From Pseudomonas serboccidentalis (lineage in GTDB: Bacteria > Pseudomonadota > Gammaproteobacteria > Pseudomonadales > Pseudomonadaceae): 64,000 bases of DNA. Made by a program: the position numbers and the translations under genes. The notes beneath the pieces are model-generated. The model was given only the letters and a program-made list of their open reading frames with translations. It ran no database searches and had not been told where the DNA came from. This document shows, in pieces, positions 55,877 to 64,000 of this stretch. Every line of letters starts with the position of its first letter. Positions within the stretch are counted from its first letter, which is position 1. The stretch lies in NCBI RefSeq assembly GCF_028830055.1, contig NZ_CP101655.1:1512132-1576131 (forward strand), in the 5' to 3' direction.

Positions 55877-56657
55877 TTTTCTGTTGTATGCCCTGCTTGC
55901 AGGTCTGGCCCTGGCGGTGGTCGCCGGGCCTTTGGGCTCATTTGTGGTCTGGCGGCGCATGGCCTATTTCGGTGACACCCTGTCCCACGCCGCGCTGCTT
56001 GGCGTGGCGCTGGGCTTTCTGCTGGATGTCAGCCCGACCGTTGCGGTGACGGTCGGCTGCTTGCTGCTGGCAGTACTGCTGGTGACGTTGCAACAGCGTC
56101 AACCGCTGGCGTCCGATACGTTGTTGGGAATTCTCGCACCGAGCACGCTCTCTCTCGGGCTGGTGGTACTAAGCTTCATGCATGAAGTGCGGATTGACCT
56201 GATGGCCTATCTGTTCGGCGACCTGCTGGCGATCAGCCCGACCGATCTGGCGTGGATCCTCGGCGGCAGCGCGGCGGTGCTGGTGTTGCTGGTGACGCTG
56301 TGGCGACCGCTGCTGGCGATCACCGTGCATGAAGAGCTGGCCAGGGTCGAAGGCCTGCCAGTGGCGGGTCTGCGCATGGCGCTGATGCTGTTGATCGCGG
56401 TGGTGATCGCGGTGGCGATGAAAATCGTCGGTGTGTTGCTGATTACCTCGCTGTTGATCATCCCGGCGGCTGCGGCACAGCGTCACGCCCGCTCGCCGGA
56501 GCAGATGGCCCTGGGCGCGAGCCTGCTGGGCATGCTCGCCGTGTGTGGCGGGTTGGCGCTGTCATGGTTCAAGGACACCCCGGCGGGGCCGTCTATCGTT
56601 GTGACGGCGGCCGCACTGTTTCTGCTGAGTTTTGTTCTGCCCCGTCGAGGGGTGTAG
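55869..56657 (+). CDS. znuB: Zinc ABC transporter permease ZnuB
   Basis: ZnuB is the inner-membrane channel for zinc import, with 262 residues and about seven to eight membrane segments. It shows [30 protein letters not shown] at residues 20-50, the conserved start of metal-type ABC-3 permeases, and [19 protein letters not shown] near 190. The ATG at 55869 lies inside the znuC coding sequence. It is the last gene of zur-znuC-znuB; 37 bp separate it from the lipoprotein gene, which may be cotranscribed. Confidence 0.95.
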   Translation: MADFLLYALLAGLALAVVAGPLGSFVVWRRMAYFGDTLSHAALLGVALGFLLDVSPTVAVTVGCLLLAVLLVTLQQRQPLASDTLLGILAPSTLSLGLVVLSFMHEVRIDLMAYLFGDLLAISPTDLAWILGGSAAVLVLLVTLWRPLLAITVHEELARVEGLPVAGLRMALMLLIAVVIAVAMKIVGVLLITSLLIIPAAAAQRHARSPEQMALGASLLGMLAVCGGLALSWFKDTPAGPSIVVTAAALFLLSFVLPRRGV

Positions 56658-56694
56658 ACTTGCTCGCTTTTTGCGCAATTAGAGAGTCGCAGGA

Positions 56695-57408
56695 ATGAAG
56701 CCGTTCGCCTCCCGTTATCTGCTCCTTGTCGCATTTTCCGTGCTGCTGGGCGCCTGCCAAAGCACGCCGCCGGTGGCCGAAGTCCCCGACGCGCGGGCCA
56801 CGGCCATCGCACAGCTGGAGCAAAGCCTGGCCAGTAGCGAACTGGCCACCGCTGAAGACCAATTGGCCGCCTTGCAGGCACAGAACCCCAACGATCATTC
56901 CCTTGAGCAATACCAGCGCCAGTTGGCCGAAGCCTATCTGCGCCGCAGTCAGATCGTGTTGCAAAAAGGTGATGTGAACGCCGCAGCCACCGCGCTGAGC
57001 CGTGCCCGCGCCCTGATGCCCAAAGCCCCGGCGCTGACCGGTGGGGTCAACGGCGCCATCACTGAAGCCCGTAAAGCCGAGCTGGAAAAAGCCGAAGCGG
57101 CGCTGCTGGCGGCCGAAGCCAGACCGAAAGCCAAGGTGATCGATCCGACCGCCGAGAGCACCACTATTGCGCTGAACATCAACGATAGCCGCAAACTTCG
57201 CCGGCAACTGGATGCGATCGCCGCCGATGTAGTGAATTACGAGTGTGCCGTCAGCATTCAGGCACCGCGCACCCACGATTATCCTTGGCTGGCGACGTTG
57301 CTGACCAAGCGGGTGAAGAAACTCAATCCGGATTTCGACCTGCAGATCGAAAAGCAGATCCTGCGCACGGTGCCGGCGCAGATGGTCTTGAGCCCTCGTA
57401 AACCGTAA
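56695..57408 (+). CDS. PA5502-type outer-membrane lipoprotein with TPR-like helices
   Basis: This 237-residue lipoprotein has a lipobox LLGACQS (cysteine at residue 19). The middle part is helical and TPR-like (about 33-110; LEQSLASSELATAEDQLAALQAQNPND and AEAYLRRSQIVLQKGDVNAAATALSRARALMP). The C-terminal part (150-237) has a YECAVSIQAP motif with one Cys. It matches the lipoprotein found after znuB in P. aeruginosa (PA5502, recalled); function is unknown. A REP pair begins at its stop codon. Confidence 0.82.
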   Translation: MKPFASRYLLLVAFSVLLGACQSTPPVAEVPDARATAIAQLEQSLASSELATAEDQLAALQAQNPNDHSLEQYQRQLAEAYLRRSQIVLQKGDVNAAATALSRARALMPKAPALTGGVNGAITEARKAELEKAEAALLAAEARPKAKVIDPTAESTTIALNINDSRKLRRQLDAIAADVVNYECAVSIQAPRTHDYPWLATLLTKRVKKLNPDFDLQIEKQILRTVPAQMVLSPRKP

Positions 57409-57486
57409 AAAAGATCGCAGCCTGCGGCAGCTTTTACATGGGATTGAGGTACACCCTGCAGGAGCTGCCGAAGGCTGCGATCTTTT
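57408..57486. repeat. REP inverted pair, class C
   Basis: Units at 57408-57436 and 57458-57486 between the convergent lipoprotein and katE genes; the left unit has a CTTTTACA variant of GCTCCTACA. Confidence 0.87.
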
Positions 57487-57490
57487 GCTT

Positions 57491-59629
57491 TTAGGCCGGA
57501 ATGGCTTTCGCCTTAGGCTCCCGCGCCCAGACCCGATGCTGTCCGATCGCCGCAAAGAACGGTTTGCTCAACGCCGGCACCTCCTTGCCCTGCAGCAACC
57601 CCGCATCCGCCTCCAGCTTCAGCAGATCCTGCAACTGCTTGGCCTCGCCGTGCAGCGCAATCGCCTTCAGGTGCTTGTACGCCTCCAGCAAGTAATGCAA
57701 CGCGACGCCATCGCCGCTCAACGCCTTGATCGACGCAGCGCCACCCGGCACGAACACCGCATCGAAGATCACCGAAGGCATGCCTTCCATCGACGCATCC
57801 ACCGCCAGGCTTTTGCCGTCGGACGTCTTTACGGGCGCTGATGTCGGGCCCAGCAATTTGGCGTGCGCACCTTCAGCGGCGAGAGCCTTCTTCATCGCAT
57901 CAATCGCCGCACCATCAACGCCGTTGGCGGCAAGAATCGCCACTTTGCGGGTTTTGATGCTTTCCGGCAGCAGATTGGCCTGACTCAGCGCCGGCGAATG
58001 ATCGAACGAGGTTTTGCGCACTTGGACCGTGCCTTTGCTCGGCGCCGGCAGGCCCAGATTGGCCGCGACACGCTTGGCCAGTTCCAGGTCGATGTTGGCG
58101 AGAATCTCGTTCACTTCCCGCGCGCGAATGAACTCACGTTCAACCTTGCCCAGCTCGAAGCTGTAGGCAGCGATGATGTGCTCCTTCTCGTGCGGGCTCA
58201 TGCTGTTGAAGAACAGTCGCGCCTGGGAGAAGTGGTCGCTGAACGATTCGCTGCGCTGGCGGATCTTGTTCGCATCGATGCGTTCCGGGTAACTCTCGAA
58301 GCCGCCGTCCTGCGCCGCTGGCGGGGTTTCCTTCGGCCAGCCGCCATCGATCGAATTCGGCTCGTAGGACGCGCGACCCTTGTCGATCACCGTGCGGTGC
58401 TGCGCGTCGCGCTGACCGTTGTGGAACGGCGCCACCGGGCGGTTGATCGGCAGTTCATGAAAATTCGGCCCGCCGAGTCGGCTGATTTGCGTGTCGGTGT
58501 AGGAAAACAGCCGACCTTGCAGCAGCGGATCGTTGGAGAAGTCGATGCCGGGCACGATATGGCCGGGGCAAAACGCGACCTGCTCGGTCTCGGCGAAGAA
58601 GTTGTCCGGGTTACGGTTGAGGGTCATCTTGCCCAGCGGGGTGATCGGCACGATTTCTTCGGGGATCAGTTTGGTCGGGTCGAGGATGTCGAAATCGAAG
58701 TCGTGTTCGTTTTCTTCCTCGATGATCTGCACACCCAGCTCCCATTCCGGATAGTCGCCCATCTCGATGGCTTCCCAGAGGTCGCGACGGTGATAGTCGG
58801 TGTCTTTACCGGCGAGCTTCTGCGCCTCGTCCCACACCAGCGAGCAGGTGCCGGCGGTCGGGCGCCAGTGGAATTTGACGAAGCGTGATTTGCCCTCGGC
58901 GTTGATCAGGCGGAAGGTGTGCACACCAAAGCCCTGCATGCTGCGCAGGCTTTTCGGGATCGCCCGGTCGGACATTGCCCAGATCACCATGTGCGCCGAT
59001 TCCGGCACCAGCGAAACAAAATCCCAGAACGTGTCGTGGGCCGAGCCGCCGGTCGGGATTTCGTTGTGCGGCTCGGGCTTCACCGCGTGGACGAAGTCGG
59101 GAAACTTGATCGCGTCCTGAATGAAGAACACCGGCATGTTGTTGCCGACCAGATCGAAGTTGCCTTCGTCGGTGAAGAACTTCACGGCAAAACCCCGCAC
59201 GTCACGCACGGTATCGCCGGATCCGCGTGGCCCCTGCACCGTGGAAAAACGCACGAACACCGGGGTCTTTTTTCCCGGATCCTGCAGGAAACCGGCCTTG
59301 GTCAGCGTCGAATGGTTCTCGTAGGCCTGGAAGAAACCATGGGCGCCGGTGCCGCGTGCGTGGACGATGCGCTCGGGAATGCGCTCGTGGTCAAAGTGCG
59401 TGATCTTTTCACGCATGATGAAGTCTTCCAGCAGCGATGGTCCACGCGGGCCAGCCTTGAGGGTGTTCTGGTTGTCGGCGACCTTCACCCCCTGATTGGT
59501 GCGCAGGGCCTGGCCGGTGGCGTCGGAGCGAAATTTCTCCAGGCTGTCGAGTTTGGCGTTGGTGTTGGCGCGATCCTGGGTATCGGTGCCGGCCAGTTGG
59601 CTTTTATCGGACGTAGGCTTCTTGCTCAT
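57491..59629 (-). CDS. katE: Large-subunit monofunctional catalase KatE (HPII type)
   Basis: This 712-residue clade 2 heme catalase breaks down hydrogen peroxide. The catalytic core (about 60-540) has the distal histidine in [18 protein letters not shown], the asparagine region [18 protein letters not shown] and the proximal tyrosine in [17 protein letters not shown]. The C-terminal flavodoxin-like domain typical of large catalases follows (about 560-700; [16 protein letters not shown]). The N-terminal 55 residues are the usual polar extension. It is a single gene with a 260-bp upstream region before metN. Confidence 0.95.
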   Translation of the reverse strand: MSKKPTSDKSQLAGTDTQDRANTNAKLDSLEKFRSDATGQALRTNQGVKVADNQNTLKAGPRGPSLLEDFIMREKITHFDHERIPERIVHARGTGAHGFFQAYENHSTLTKAGFLQDPGKKTPVFVRFSTVQGPRGSGDTVRDVRGFAVKFFTDEGNFDLVGNNMPVFFIQDAIKFPDFVHAVKPEPHNEIPTGGSAHDTFWDFVSLVPESAHMVIWAMSDRAIPKSLRSMQGFGVHTFRLINAEGKSRFVKFHWRPTAGTCSLVWDEAQKLAGKDTDYHRRDLWEAIEMGDYPEWELGVQIIEEENEHDFDFDILDPTKLIPEEIVPITPLGKMTLNRNPDNFFAETEQVAFCPGHIVPGIDFSNDPLLQGRLFSYTDTQISRLGGPNFHELPINRPVAPFHNGQRDAQHRTVIDKGRASYEPNSIDGGWPKETPPAAQDGGFESYPERIDANKIRQRSESFSDHFSQARLFFNSMSPHEKEHIIAAYSFELGKVEREFIRAREVNEILANIDLELAKRVAANLGLPAPSKGTVQVRKTSFDHSPALSQANLLPESIKTRKVAILAANGVDGAAIDAMKKALAAEGAHAKLLGPTSAPVKTSDGKSLAVDASMEGMPSVIFDAVFVPGGAASIKALSGDGVALHYLLEAYKHLKAIALHGEAKQLQDLLKLEADAGLLQGKEVPALSKPFFAAIGQHRVWAREPKAKAIPA

Positions 59630-59889
59630 CAGTCGTAAACTCCTCGGTTGACCCCGATACGGGCGGGGACTCTTGAGTGGTTCCCGGGCACGGCACCCGG
59701 GGTTTCAAGTCGCTTACTTAATGACTGACGAGGGTTTTGGGCGTTCCTTTTTTATGACCTTTGATCTTGTTATTGCCAAATCGAAGGTTAATTGCGAAAT
59801 AAATGCTAAGAACCTCTATACGGACAGGCTAAAATGCGCGCCCGGCTAACCGCTGATCCTTTTCTAACGCGCCCCACAAGGTTCGCTAC

Positions 59890-60897
59890 GTGATCGAGTT
59901 TCAAAACGTCCACAAAACTTACCGCGTCGCCGGTAAGGACATTCCCGCCCTGCACCCGACCAGTCTTTCGATTGAAAACGGTCAGGTATTCGGCCTGATC
60001 GGCCATTCCGGTGCGGGAAAAAGTACCCTGCTGCGTCTGATCAATCGCCTGGAAGATTCCAGCGGCGGCAAGATCATCGTCGACGGCGAAGAAGTCACCG
60101 CGCTGGACGCCAACGGCCTGCGCCGTTTCCGCCAGCAAGTCGGGATGATCTTCCAGCACTTCAACCTGCTCGCTTCCAAGACCGTGGCCGACAACGTCGC
60201 GCTGCCGCTGACCCTGGCCGGCGAGCTGTCGACCAACGAGATCAATCAGCGCGTCGCCGAGTTGCTGGCGCGGGTCGGTCTGTCCGATCACGCCAAAAAG
60301 TACCCGGCACAATTGTCCGGTGGCCAGAAGCAGCGCGTCGGTATTGCCCGCGCCCTGGCGACCAAGCCGAAGATTCTGCTGTGCGACGAGGCCACCAGCG
60401 CCCTCGACCCGCAGACCACCGCATCGGTTCTGCAACTGCTGGCCGAGATCAACCGCGAACTGAAACTGACCATTGTCCTGATCACTCACGAGATGGATGT
60501 GATCCGTCGCGTCTGCGATCAGGTGGCGGTAATGGACGCTGGCGTGATCGTCGAGCAAGGTTCGGTGGCCGATGTGTTCCTGCATCCGAAGCACCCGACC
60601 ACCAAGCGTTTCGTCCAGGAAAGCGAGCAGATCGACGAAAGCGAACAGCGTGATGACTTCGCTCACGTGCCGGGCCGCATCGTGCGCCTGACCTTCCAGG
60701 GTGAAGCGACCTACGCGCCGTTGCTCGGTACCGTCGCCCGGGAAACCGGGGTCGACTACAGCATCCTCGCCGGTCGCATTGACCGCATCAAAGACATTCC
60801 TTACGGGCAACTGACCCTCGCCGTCACCGGTGGCGACATGGAAGCGGCCTTCGCCCGCTTCACCGCCGCTGACGTTCACATGGAGGTGCTGCGTTAA
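59890..60897 (+). CDS. metN: Methionine ABC transporter ATP-binding protein
   Basis: MetN powers import of D- and L-methionine. The 335-residue protein has Walker [10 protein letters not shown] near residue 38, signature [15 protein letters not shown] near 140, Walker [14 protein letters not shown] near 163, and the C-terminal NIL domain (about 255-330) that binds methionine and inhibits transport. It starts the metNIQ operon; its stop overlaps the metI start by one base. Pseudomonas has several metN copies, and this is the one near znu (metN2 in PAO1, recalled). Confidence 0.95.
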   Translation: MIEFQNVHKTYRVAGKDIPALHPTSLSIENGQVFGLIGHSGAGKSTLLRLINRLEDSSGGKIIVDGEEVTALDANGLRRFRQQVGMIFQHFNLLASKTVADNVALPLTLAGELSTNEINQRVAELLARVGLSDHAKKYPAQLSGGQKQRVGIARALATKPKILLCDEATSALDPQTTASVLQLLAEINRELKLTIVLITHEMDVIRRVCDQVAVMDAGVIVEQGSVADVFLHPKHPTTKRFVQESEQIDESEQRDDFAHVPGRIVRLTFQGEATYAPLLGTVARETGVDYSILAGRIDRIKDIPYGQLTLAVTGGDMEAAFARFTAADVHMEVLR

Positions 60898-61571
60898 TGG
60901 AAGCCCTGATGAATTTCTTCACCAATATCGACTGGTACGAAATCTGGCTGGCCACCGGCGACACGATGCTGATGCTCGGCGGTTCGCTGTTGTTCACCGT
61001 GCTGCTCGGCCTGCCGCTGGGTGTGCTGCTGTTTCTCTGCAGCCCGCGTCAGCTCCTGGAAAACCGTGGCCTCTACGCATTCATGTCGCTGGCGGTGAAC
61101 ATCCTGCGTTCGCTGCCGTTCATTATTCTGTTGATCGTGATGATCCCGTTCACCGTGCTGATCACCGGCACCTCGCTGGGCGTGGCCGGGGCGATTCCGC
61201 CGTTGGTAGTGGGGGCGACCCCGTTCTTCGCGCGTCTGGTGGAAACCGCACTGCGTGAAGTCGATCGCGGCATCATCGAAGCGACCCAGTCGATGGGCGC
61301 GACCACCCGGCAGATCATCATGAACGCCTTGCTGCCGGAAGCCCGTCCGGGCATTTTCGCGGCGATTACGGTGACGGCGATTACACTGGTGTCCTACACG
61401 GCGATGGCCGGTGTGGTCGGCGCGGGTGGTCTGGGTGACCTGGCGATCCGTTTCGGCTACCAGCGCTTCCAGACTGACGTGATGATCGTCACCGTGGTGT
61501 TGTTGCTGATTCTGGTGCAAGTGCTGCAAATGGTGGGCGACCGACTGGTCGTGCATTTCTCGCGCAAATAA
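60897..61571 (+). CDS. metI: Methionine ABC transporter permease
   Basis: MetI is the 224-residue inner-membrane permease with five membrane segments. It contains the EAA loop that docks MetN (about 120-140; ETALREVDRGIIEATQSMGAT) and the conserved NILRSLPFIILLIVMIPFT and TAMAGVVGAGGLGDLAIRFGYQRF. It overlaps metN by one base (TAATG) and is followed by metQ after 75 bp. Confidence 0.95.
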   Translation: MEALMNFFTNIDWYEIWLATGDTMLMLGGSLLFTVLLGLPLGVLLFLCSPRQLLENRGLYAFMSLAVNILRSLPFIILLIVMIPFTVLITGTSLGVAGAIPPLVVGATPFFARLVETALREVDRGIIEATQSMGATTRQIIMNALLPEARPGIFAAITVTAITLVSYTAMAGVVGAGGLGDLAIRFGYQRFQTDVMIVTVVLLLILVQVLQMVGDRLVVHFSRK

Positions 61572-61646
61572 CCGGTTTTGTATTCAAGAATGAGCCGGCC
61601 ATTCGCTGGCAGGCGCCAGACGGGCGCCTCAAAAGGAGTTAGCTGA

Positions 61647-62417
61647 ATGAAAAAACTGATCGCTGCTTTCGCTGCCGTAGCCGCTTTTTCGGCCCAGGCT
61701 GAAACCCTGACCGTTGCCGCCTCCCCGGTGCCGCACGCGGAAATCCTCGAATTCGTGAAGCCGGCACTGGCCAAGGAAGGCGTGGATCTGAAGGTCAAGG
61801 TGTTCACCGACTACGTTCAGCCAAACGTACAGGTTGCCGAAAAGCGTCTGGACGCCAACTTCTTCCAGCACCAGCCGTACCTTGATGAGTTCAACAAGGC
61901 CAAAAGCACCAATCTGGTGGCCGTGACCGGTGTGCACCTGGAGCCGCTGGGCGCCTACTCGAGCAAGCTCAAGGATCTGAAGGACCTGCCAAGCGGCGCC
62001 AACGTGGTGATTCCGAACGACGCCACCAACGGCGGCCGTGCGCTGTTGCTGCTGGACAAGGCGGGCGTGATCAAGCTGAAGGATTCGAAGAACATTCTGT
62101 CGACCGTCAAAGACATCGCCGAGAACCCGAAAGACCTGAAGATCCGTGAACTGGAAGCCGCGACCATCCCGCGCGTGCTGACCCAGGTCGATCTGGCGCT
62201 GATCAACACCAACTACGCGCTGGAAGCCAAGCTCGATCCGTCCAAGGATGCGCTGGTGATCGAAGGCAACGACTCGCCGTACGTGAACATCCTGGTGTCC
62301 CGTGCGGACAACAAGGACAGCGACGCGATGAAGAAACTGGCTGCTGCCCTGCACAGCCCGGAAGTGAAGCAGTTCATCACTGACAAGTACAAAGGCGCGG
62401 TACTGCCGGCGTTCTGA
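61647..62417 (+). CDS. metQ: Methionine-binding periplasmic protein
   Basis: This 256-residue NlpA-family substrate-binding protein delivers methionine to MetNI. It has a classical Sec signal peptide (1-18, ending FSAQA) and no lipobox, so it should be free in the periplasm rather than lipid-anchored like E. coli MetQ. Family motifs are ASPVPHAEILEFVKP, FFQHQPYLDEFN near residue 73 and VVIPNDATNGGRALLLL near 120. A strong terminator follows at 62441. Confidence 0.94.
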   Translation: MKKLIAAFAAVAAFSAQAETLTVAASPVPHAEILEFVKPALAKEGVDLKVKVFTDYVQPNVQVAEKRLDANFFQHQPYLDEFNKAKSTNLVAVTGVHLEPLGAYSSKLKDLKDLPSGANVVIPNDATNGGRALLLLDKAGVIKLKDSKNILSTVKDIAENPKDLKIRELEAATIPRVLTQVDLALINTNYALEAKLDPSKDALVIEGNDSPYVNILVSRADNKDSDAMKKLAAALHSPEVKQFITDKYKGAVLPAF

Positions 62418-62440
62418 TACCGGACGGGACAGGCGCAATA

Positions 62441-62472
62441 AAAAAGGCGATCCCTCGGGATCGCCTTTTTTT
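62441..62472 (+). terminator. Rho-independent terminator of metNIQ
   Basis: A long stem AAAAAGGCGATCCC / GGGATCGCCTTTTT (62441-62454 and 62457-62470) with a two-base centre ends in seven Ts. It lies 24 bases after the metQ stop and would also work from the other strand. Confidence 0.85.
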
Positions 62473-62488
62473 GTGCGGCAAATTCCCC

Positions 62489-62611
62489 TGTAGGAGCTGT
62501 CGAGTGAAACGAGGCTGCGATCTTTTGATCTTGCTTTTGAAGATCACGAGCAAAAGATCGCAGCCTTCGGCAGCTCCTACAGAGGAATGCATACCCCCCT
62601 GTAGGAGCTGA
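62489..62611. repeat. REP cluster, class C (inverted pair plus a truncated third unit)
   Basis: Inverted units at 62489-62526 and 62551-62582 are followed by a 12-base fragment of a third (GTAGGAGCTGAC, 62600-62611) that abuts the SCO1 gene stop. The left unit is interrupted (GTCGAGTGAAACGAG), so the cluster looks partly decayed. Confidence 0.8.
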
Positions 62612-62612
62612 C

Positions 62613-63248
62613 TTATTTGCGGTTAAGCATCACCGGCAGTTGTGCGACCAGTTTGGCATTGTTCAACGGCGCACGGATAAAGCCACGCTGCGTCCCGTCC
62701 GGCCCGATCACCGCCAGATTGCCGCTATGGTCGACGGTGTAATTCGGTTTGCTGGTGTCGGCCGGAATGAACGGGATGCTCACCGCATTAGCGACCTTCT
62801 GCAGCTCTTCGATCGACTTCGGCGTCAGGCCGATGAACTGCGGATCGAAGTAGCCCAGGTACTGCTTCAACTGCTGCGGGTTATCGCGGTTGGGGTCGAC
62901 GCTGACCAGTACGATCTGCAACTTGTCCACAGCGTCTTTGGGCAACTCGCTCTTGATCTGGCGCAGTTGGGCGAGGGTGGTCGGGCAGATGTCCGGGCAG
63001 AAGGTGTAGCCGAAGAACAGCAGGCTCCACTTGCCTTTCAACTCGTCGATGGCCACCGGTTGACCATCCTGATTGGTCATCGTCACGCCCGGCAGGGTGC
63101 GGCTCTGCGGCAGCAGGATGATGCCGGCGTCGATCAGCGCGGTGGGGTCGCCCTGGCCCTTGCCACTCAGCACTTTATTGACGGTAAGTCCCAGGATCAG
63201 CGCGATCACGGCGACGAGGATGAAGACGGTTTTCTGGGTTCGAGTCAT
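62613..63248 (-). CDS. SCO1/SenC copper chaperone
   Basis: This SCO-family protein helps assemble the CuA site of cytochrome c oxidase. The 211-residue membrane-anchored protein has one N-terminal segment (about 8-25) and a thioredoxin fold with the copper ligands C84 and C88 ([13 protein letters not shown]) and the conserved histidine in [13 protein letters not shown]. The start at 63248 overlaps the cyoE stop (ATGA), so it is expressed with the heme O synthase gene. Confidence 0.93.
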   Translation of the reverse strand: MTRTQKTVFILVAVIALILGLTVNKVLSGKGQGDPTALIDAGIILLPQSRTLPGVTMTNQDGQPVAIDELKGKWSLLFFGYTFCPDICPTTLAQLRQIKSELPKDAVDKLQIVLVSVDPNRDNPQQLKQYLGYFDPQFIGLTPKSIEELQKVANAVSIPFIPADTSKPNYTVDHSGNLAVIGPDGTQRGFIRAPLNNAKLVAQLPVMLNRK

Positions 63249-64000
63249 AGGTTCAACAGTAAGTAGTGGTCTACGAGCAGGGCGATGAACAACAGGAACA
63301 AGTAATAAATAGAGTACTTGAAGGTGTTGATCGCCGCGTGCGGCCGAGTGCCACGGTACAGCACCACGGCCCATTGCAGAAACCTTGCGCCCAGCGCGAG
63401 GGCGCAGAGCAGATACAGCACGCCGCTCATGTGGATCACGTACGGCAGCAGACTGACCGCCAGCAGGGCGAAGGTGTACAGCAGAATGTGCACCTTGGTG
63501 TAGTGCTCACCGTGGGTGACCGGCAGCATCGGGATGTCGGCCTTGGCGTATTCCTCCTTGCGATGGATCGCCAGCGCCCAGAAGTGCGGCGGGGTCCAGG
63601 CGAAGATGATCAGCACCAGCAGCAATGGCTCGGCGCTGACATGGCCGGTGGCGGCGGTCCAGCCGAGCAGTGGGGGTGCCGCGCCGGCGAGACCGCCGAT
63701 GACGATGTTCTGTGGCGTCGCACGCTTGAGGAAACCGGTATAGATCACCGCGTAGCCGAGCAGGGAGGCGAGGGTCAGCCAGGCGGTCAGCGGATTGGTA
63801 AAAGTCAGCAGCAAGGCCTGGCCGAGCAGCGCCAATACCAGCGCAAAGGTCAGAGCCGCGGCAGGCGACACCCGACCTTCAGCCAATGGCCGTTTGTGAG
63901 TGCGCGCCATCACCGCATCGATGCGGCGGTCGACCACATGGTTGACCGCCGCCGCACCGCCGGCACACAGCGCAATACCCAAATTACCGAACACCAGCAC
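63245..64000 (-). CDS. cyoE: Protoheme IX farnesyltransferase (heme O synthase), N-terminus outside the window
   Basis: This UbiA-family prenyltransferase adds a farnesyl group to heme B to give heme O. The visible 251 residues include the Asp-rich substrate site [23 protein letters not shown], further membrane segments, and the second Asp-containing loop [29 protein letters not shown]. The first 50 or so residues lie beyond base 64000. Paired with SCO1, it belongs to the cytochrome oxidase assembly genes; the oxidase genes should lie further right. PAO1 names could be cyoE or ctaB depending on context. Confidence 0.92.
   Translation of the reverse strand: MLVFGNLGIALCAGGAAAVNHVVDRRIDAVMARTHKRPLAEGRVSPAAALTFALVLALLGQALLLTFTNPLTAWLTLASLLGYAVIYTGFLKRATPQNIVIGGLAGAAPPLLGWTAATGHVSAEPLLLVLIIFAWTPPHFWALAIHRKEEYAKADIPMLPVTHGEHYTKVHILLYTFALLAVSLLPYVIHMSGVLYLLCALALGARFLQWAVVLYRGTRPHAAINTFKYSIYYLFLLFIALLVDHYLLLNL

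Overview
The window is a compact, GC-rich, gene-dense chromosomal segment from a Pseudomonas, most likely of the P. fluorescens group. Three things point there. Most genes match the neighbourhoods that P. aeruginosa keeps on either side of oriC (glyQS to aroE, and gltP-algB-kinB-ampDh2-dsbA-polA-znu-metNIQ). There are about a dozen REP inverted pairs of the fluorescens type. There is an ErsA/Spot 42-type sRNA between engB and polA. I found no prophage, insertion sequence, CRISPR array, tRNA or rRNA. Gene names rest on motifs, length and context read by eye; no database search was run, and PAO1 comparisons are from memory.

Layout. 1-8004: translation and early-protein genes (glyS partial, glyQ, tag, an htrB-type lipid A acyltransferase, a PilZ protein, a TPR protein, trkA, rsmB, fmt, def). 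8164-14849: LysM protein, dprA, tsaC, an unusual GNAT protein resembling LuxI/FeeM acyl-transferring synthases, qor, hemF (with an Anr box) and aroE. 14965-20254: a SulP transporter and a choline-O-sulfate module (choX, betC, divergent LysR regulator). 20337-28054: small metabolic and transport genes (NAD(P)-binding protein, DOPA-dioxygenase-like, GFA, CitMHS, TerC, Na/Pi cotransporter with PhoU-like tail, membrane-anchored M16 peptidase). 28055-32647: a DUF5924/DUF2914 membrane protein, then a second Mla/MCE-type lipid transport operon (STAS-MlaE, MlaF, MlaD, auxiliary lipoprotein). 32769-37288: SpmAB-like protein, gltP, a 700-bp gene-free stretch, and a small envelope operon (94-aa membrane protein, DUF1328 protein, Ivy-type lysozyme inhibitor). 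37715-49027: algB-kinB, an EAL protein, ampDh2, a GGDEF protein, a phosphodiesterase-fold protein, dsbA, two cytochromes c and engB. 49037-64000: ersA-like sRNA, polA, DUF2782, thrB, zinc uptake (znuA / zur-znuCB), a PA5502-type lipoprotein, katE, metNIQ, a SCO1/SenC copper protein and cyoE (partial).

How the genes fit together. Several themes recur: envelope maintenance (htrB, Mla-like operon, Ivy, ampDh2, AlgB/KinB, AlgU-type promoter of the sRNA), cyclic-di-GMP signalling (PilZ, EAL and GGDEF proteins), metal handling (ZnuABC/Zur, SCO, cytochromes), and N-formylmethionine handling (fmt, def).

Most worth a second look: twelve perfect DnaA boxes in the first 20 kb and none seen afterwards, including two that form a perfect palindrome; the LuxI-like GNAT gene; a sigma-54-type promoter in front of the Ivy operon and facing algB; a free-standing terminator in the gltP upstream region that implies an unannotated transcript; and the 132-nt ErsA-like RNA with an AlgU-type promoter.
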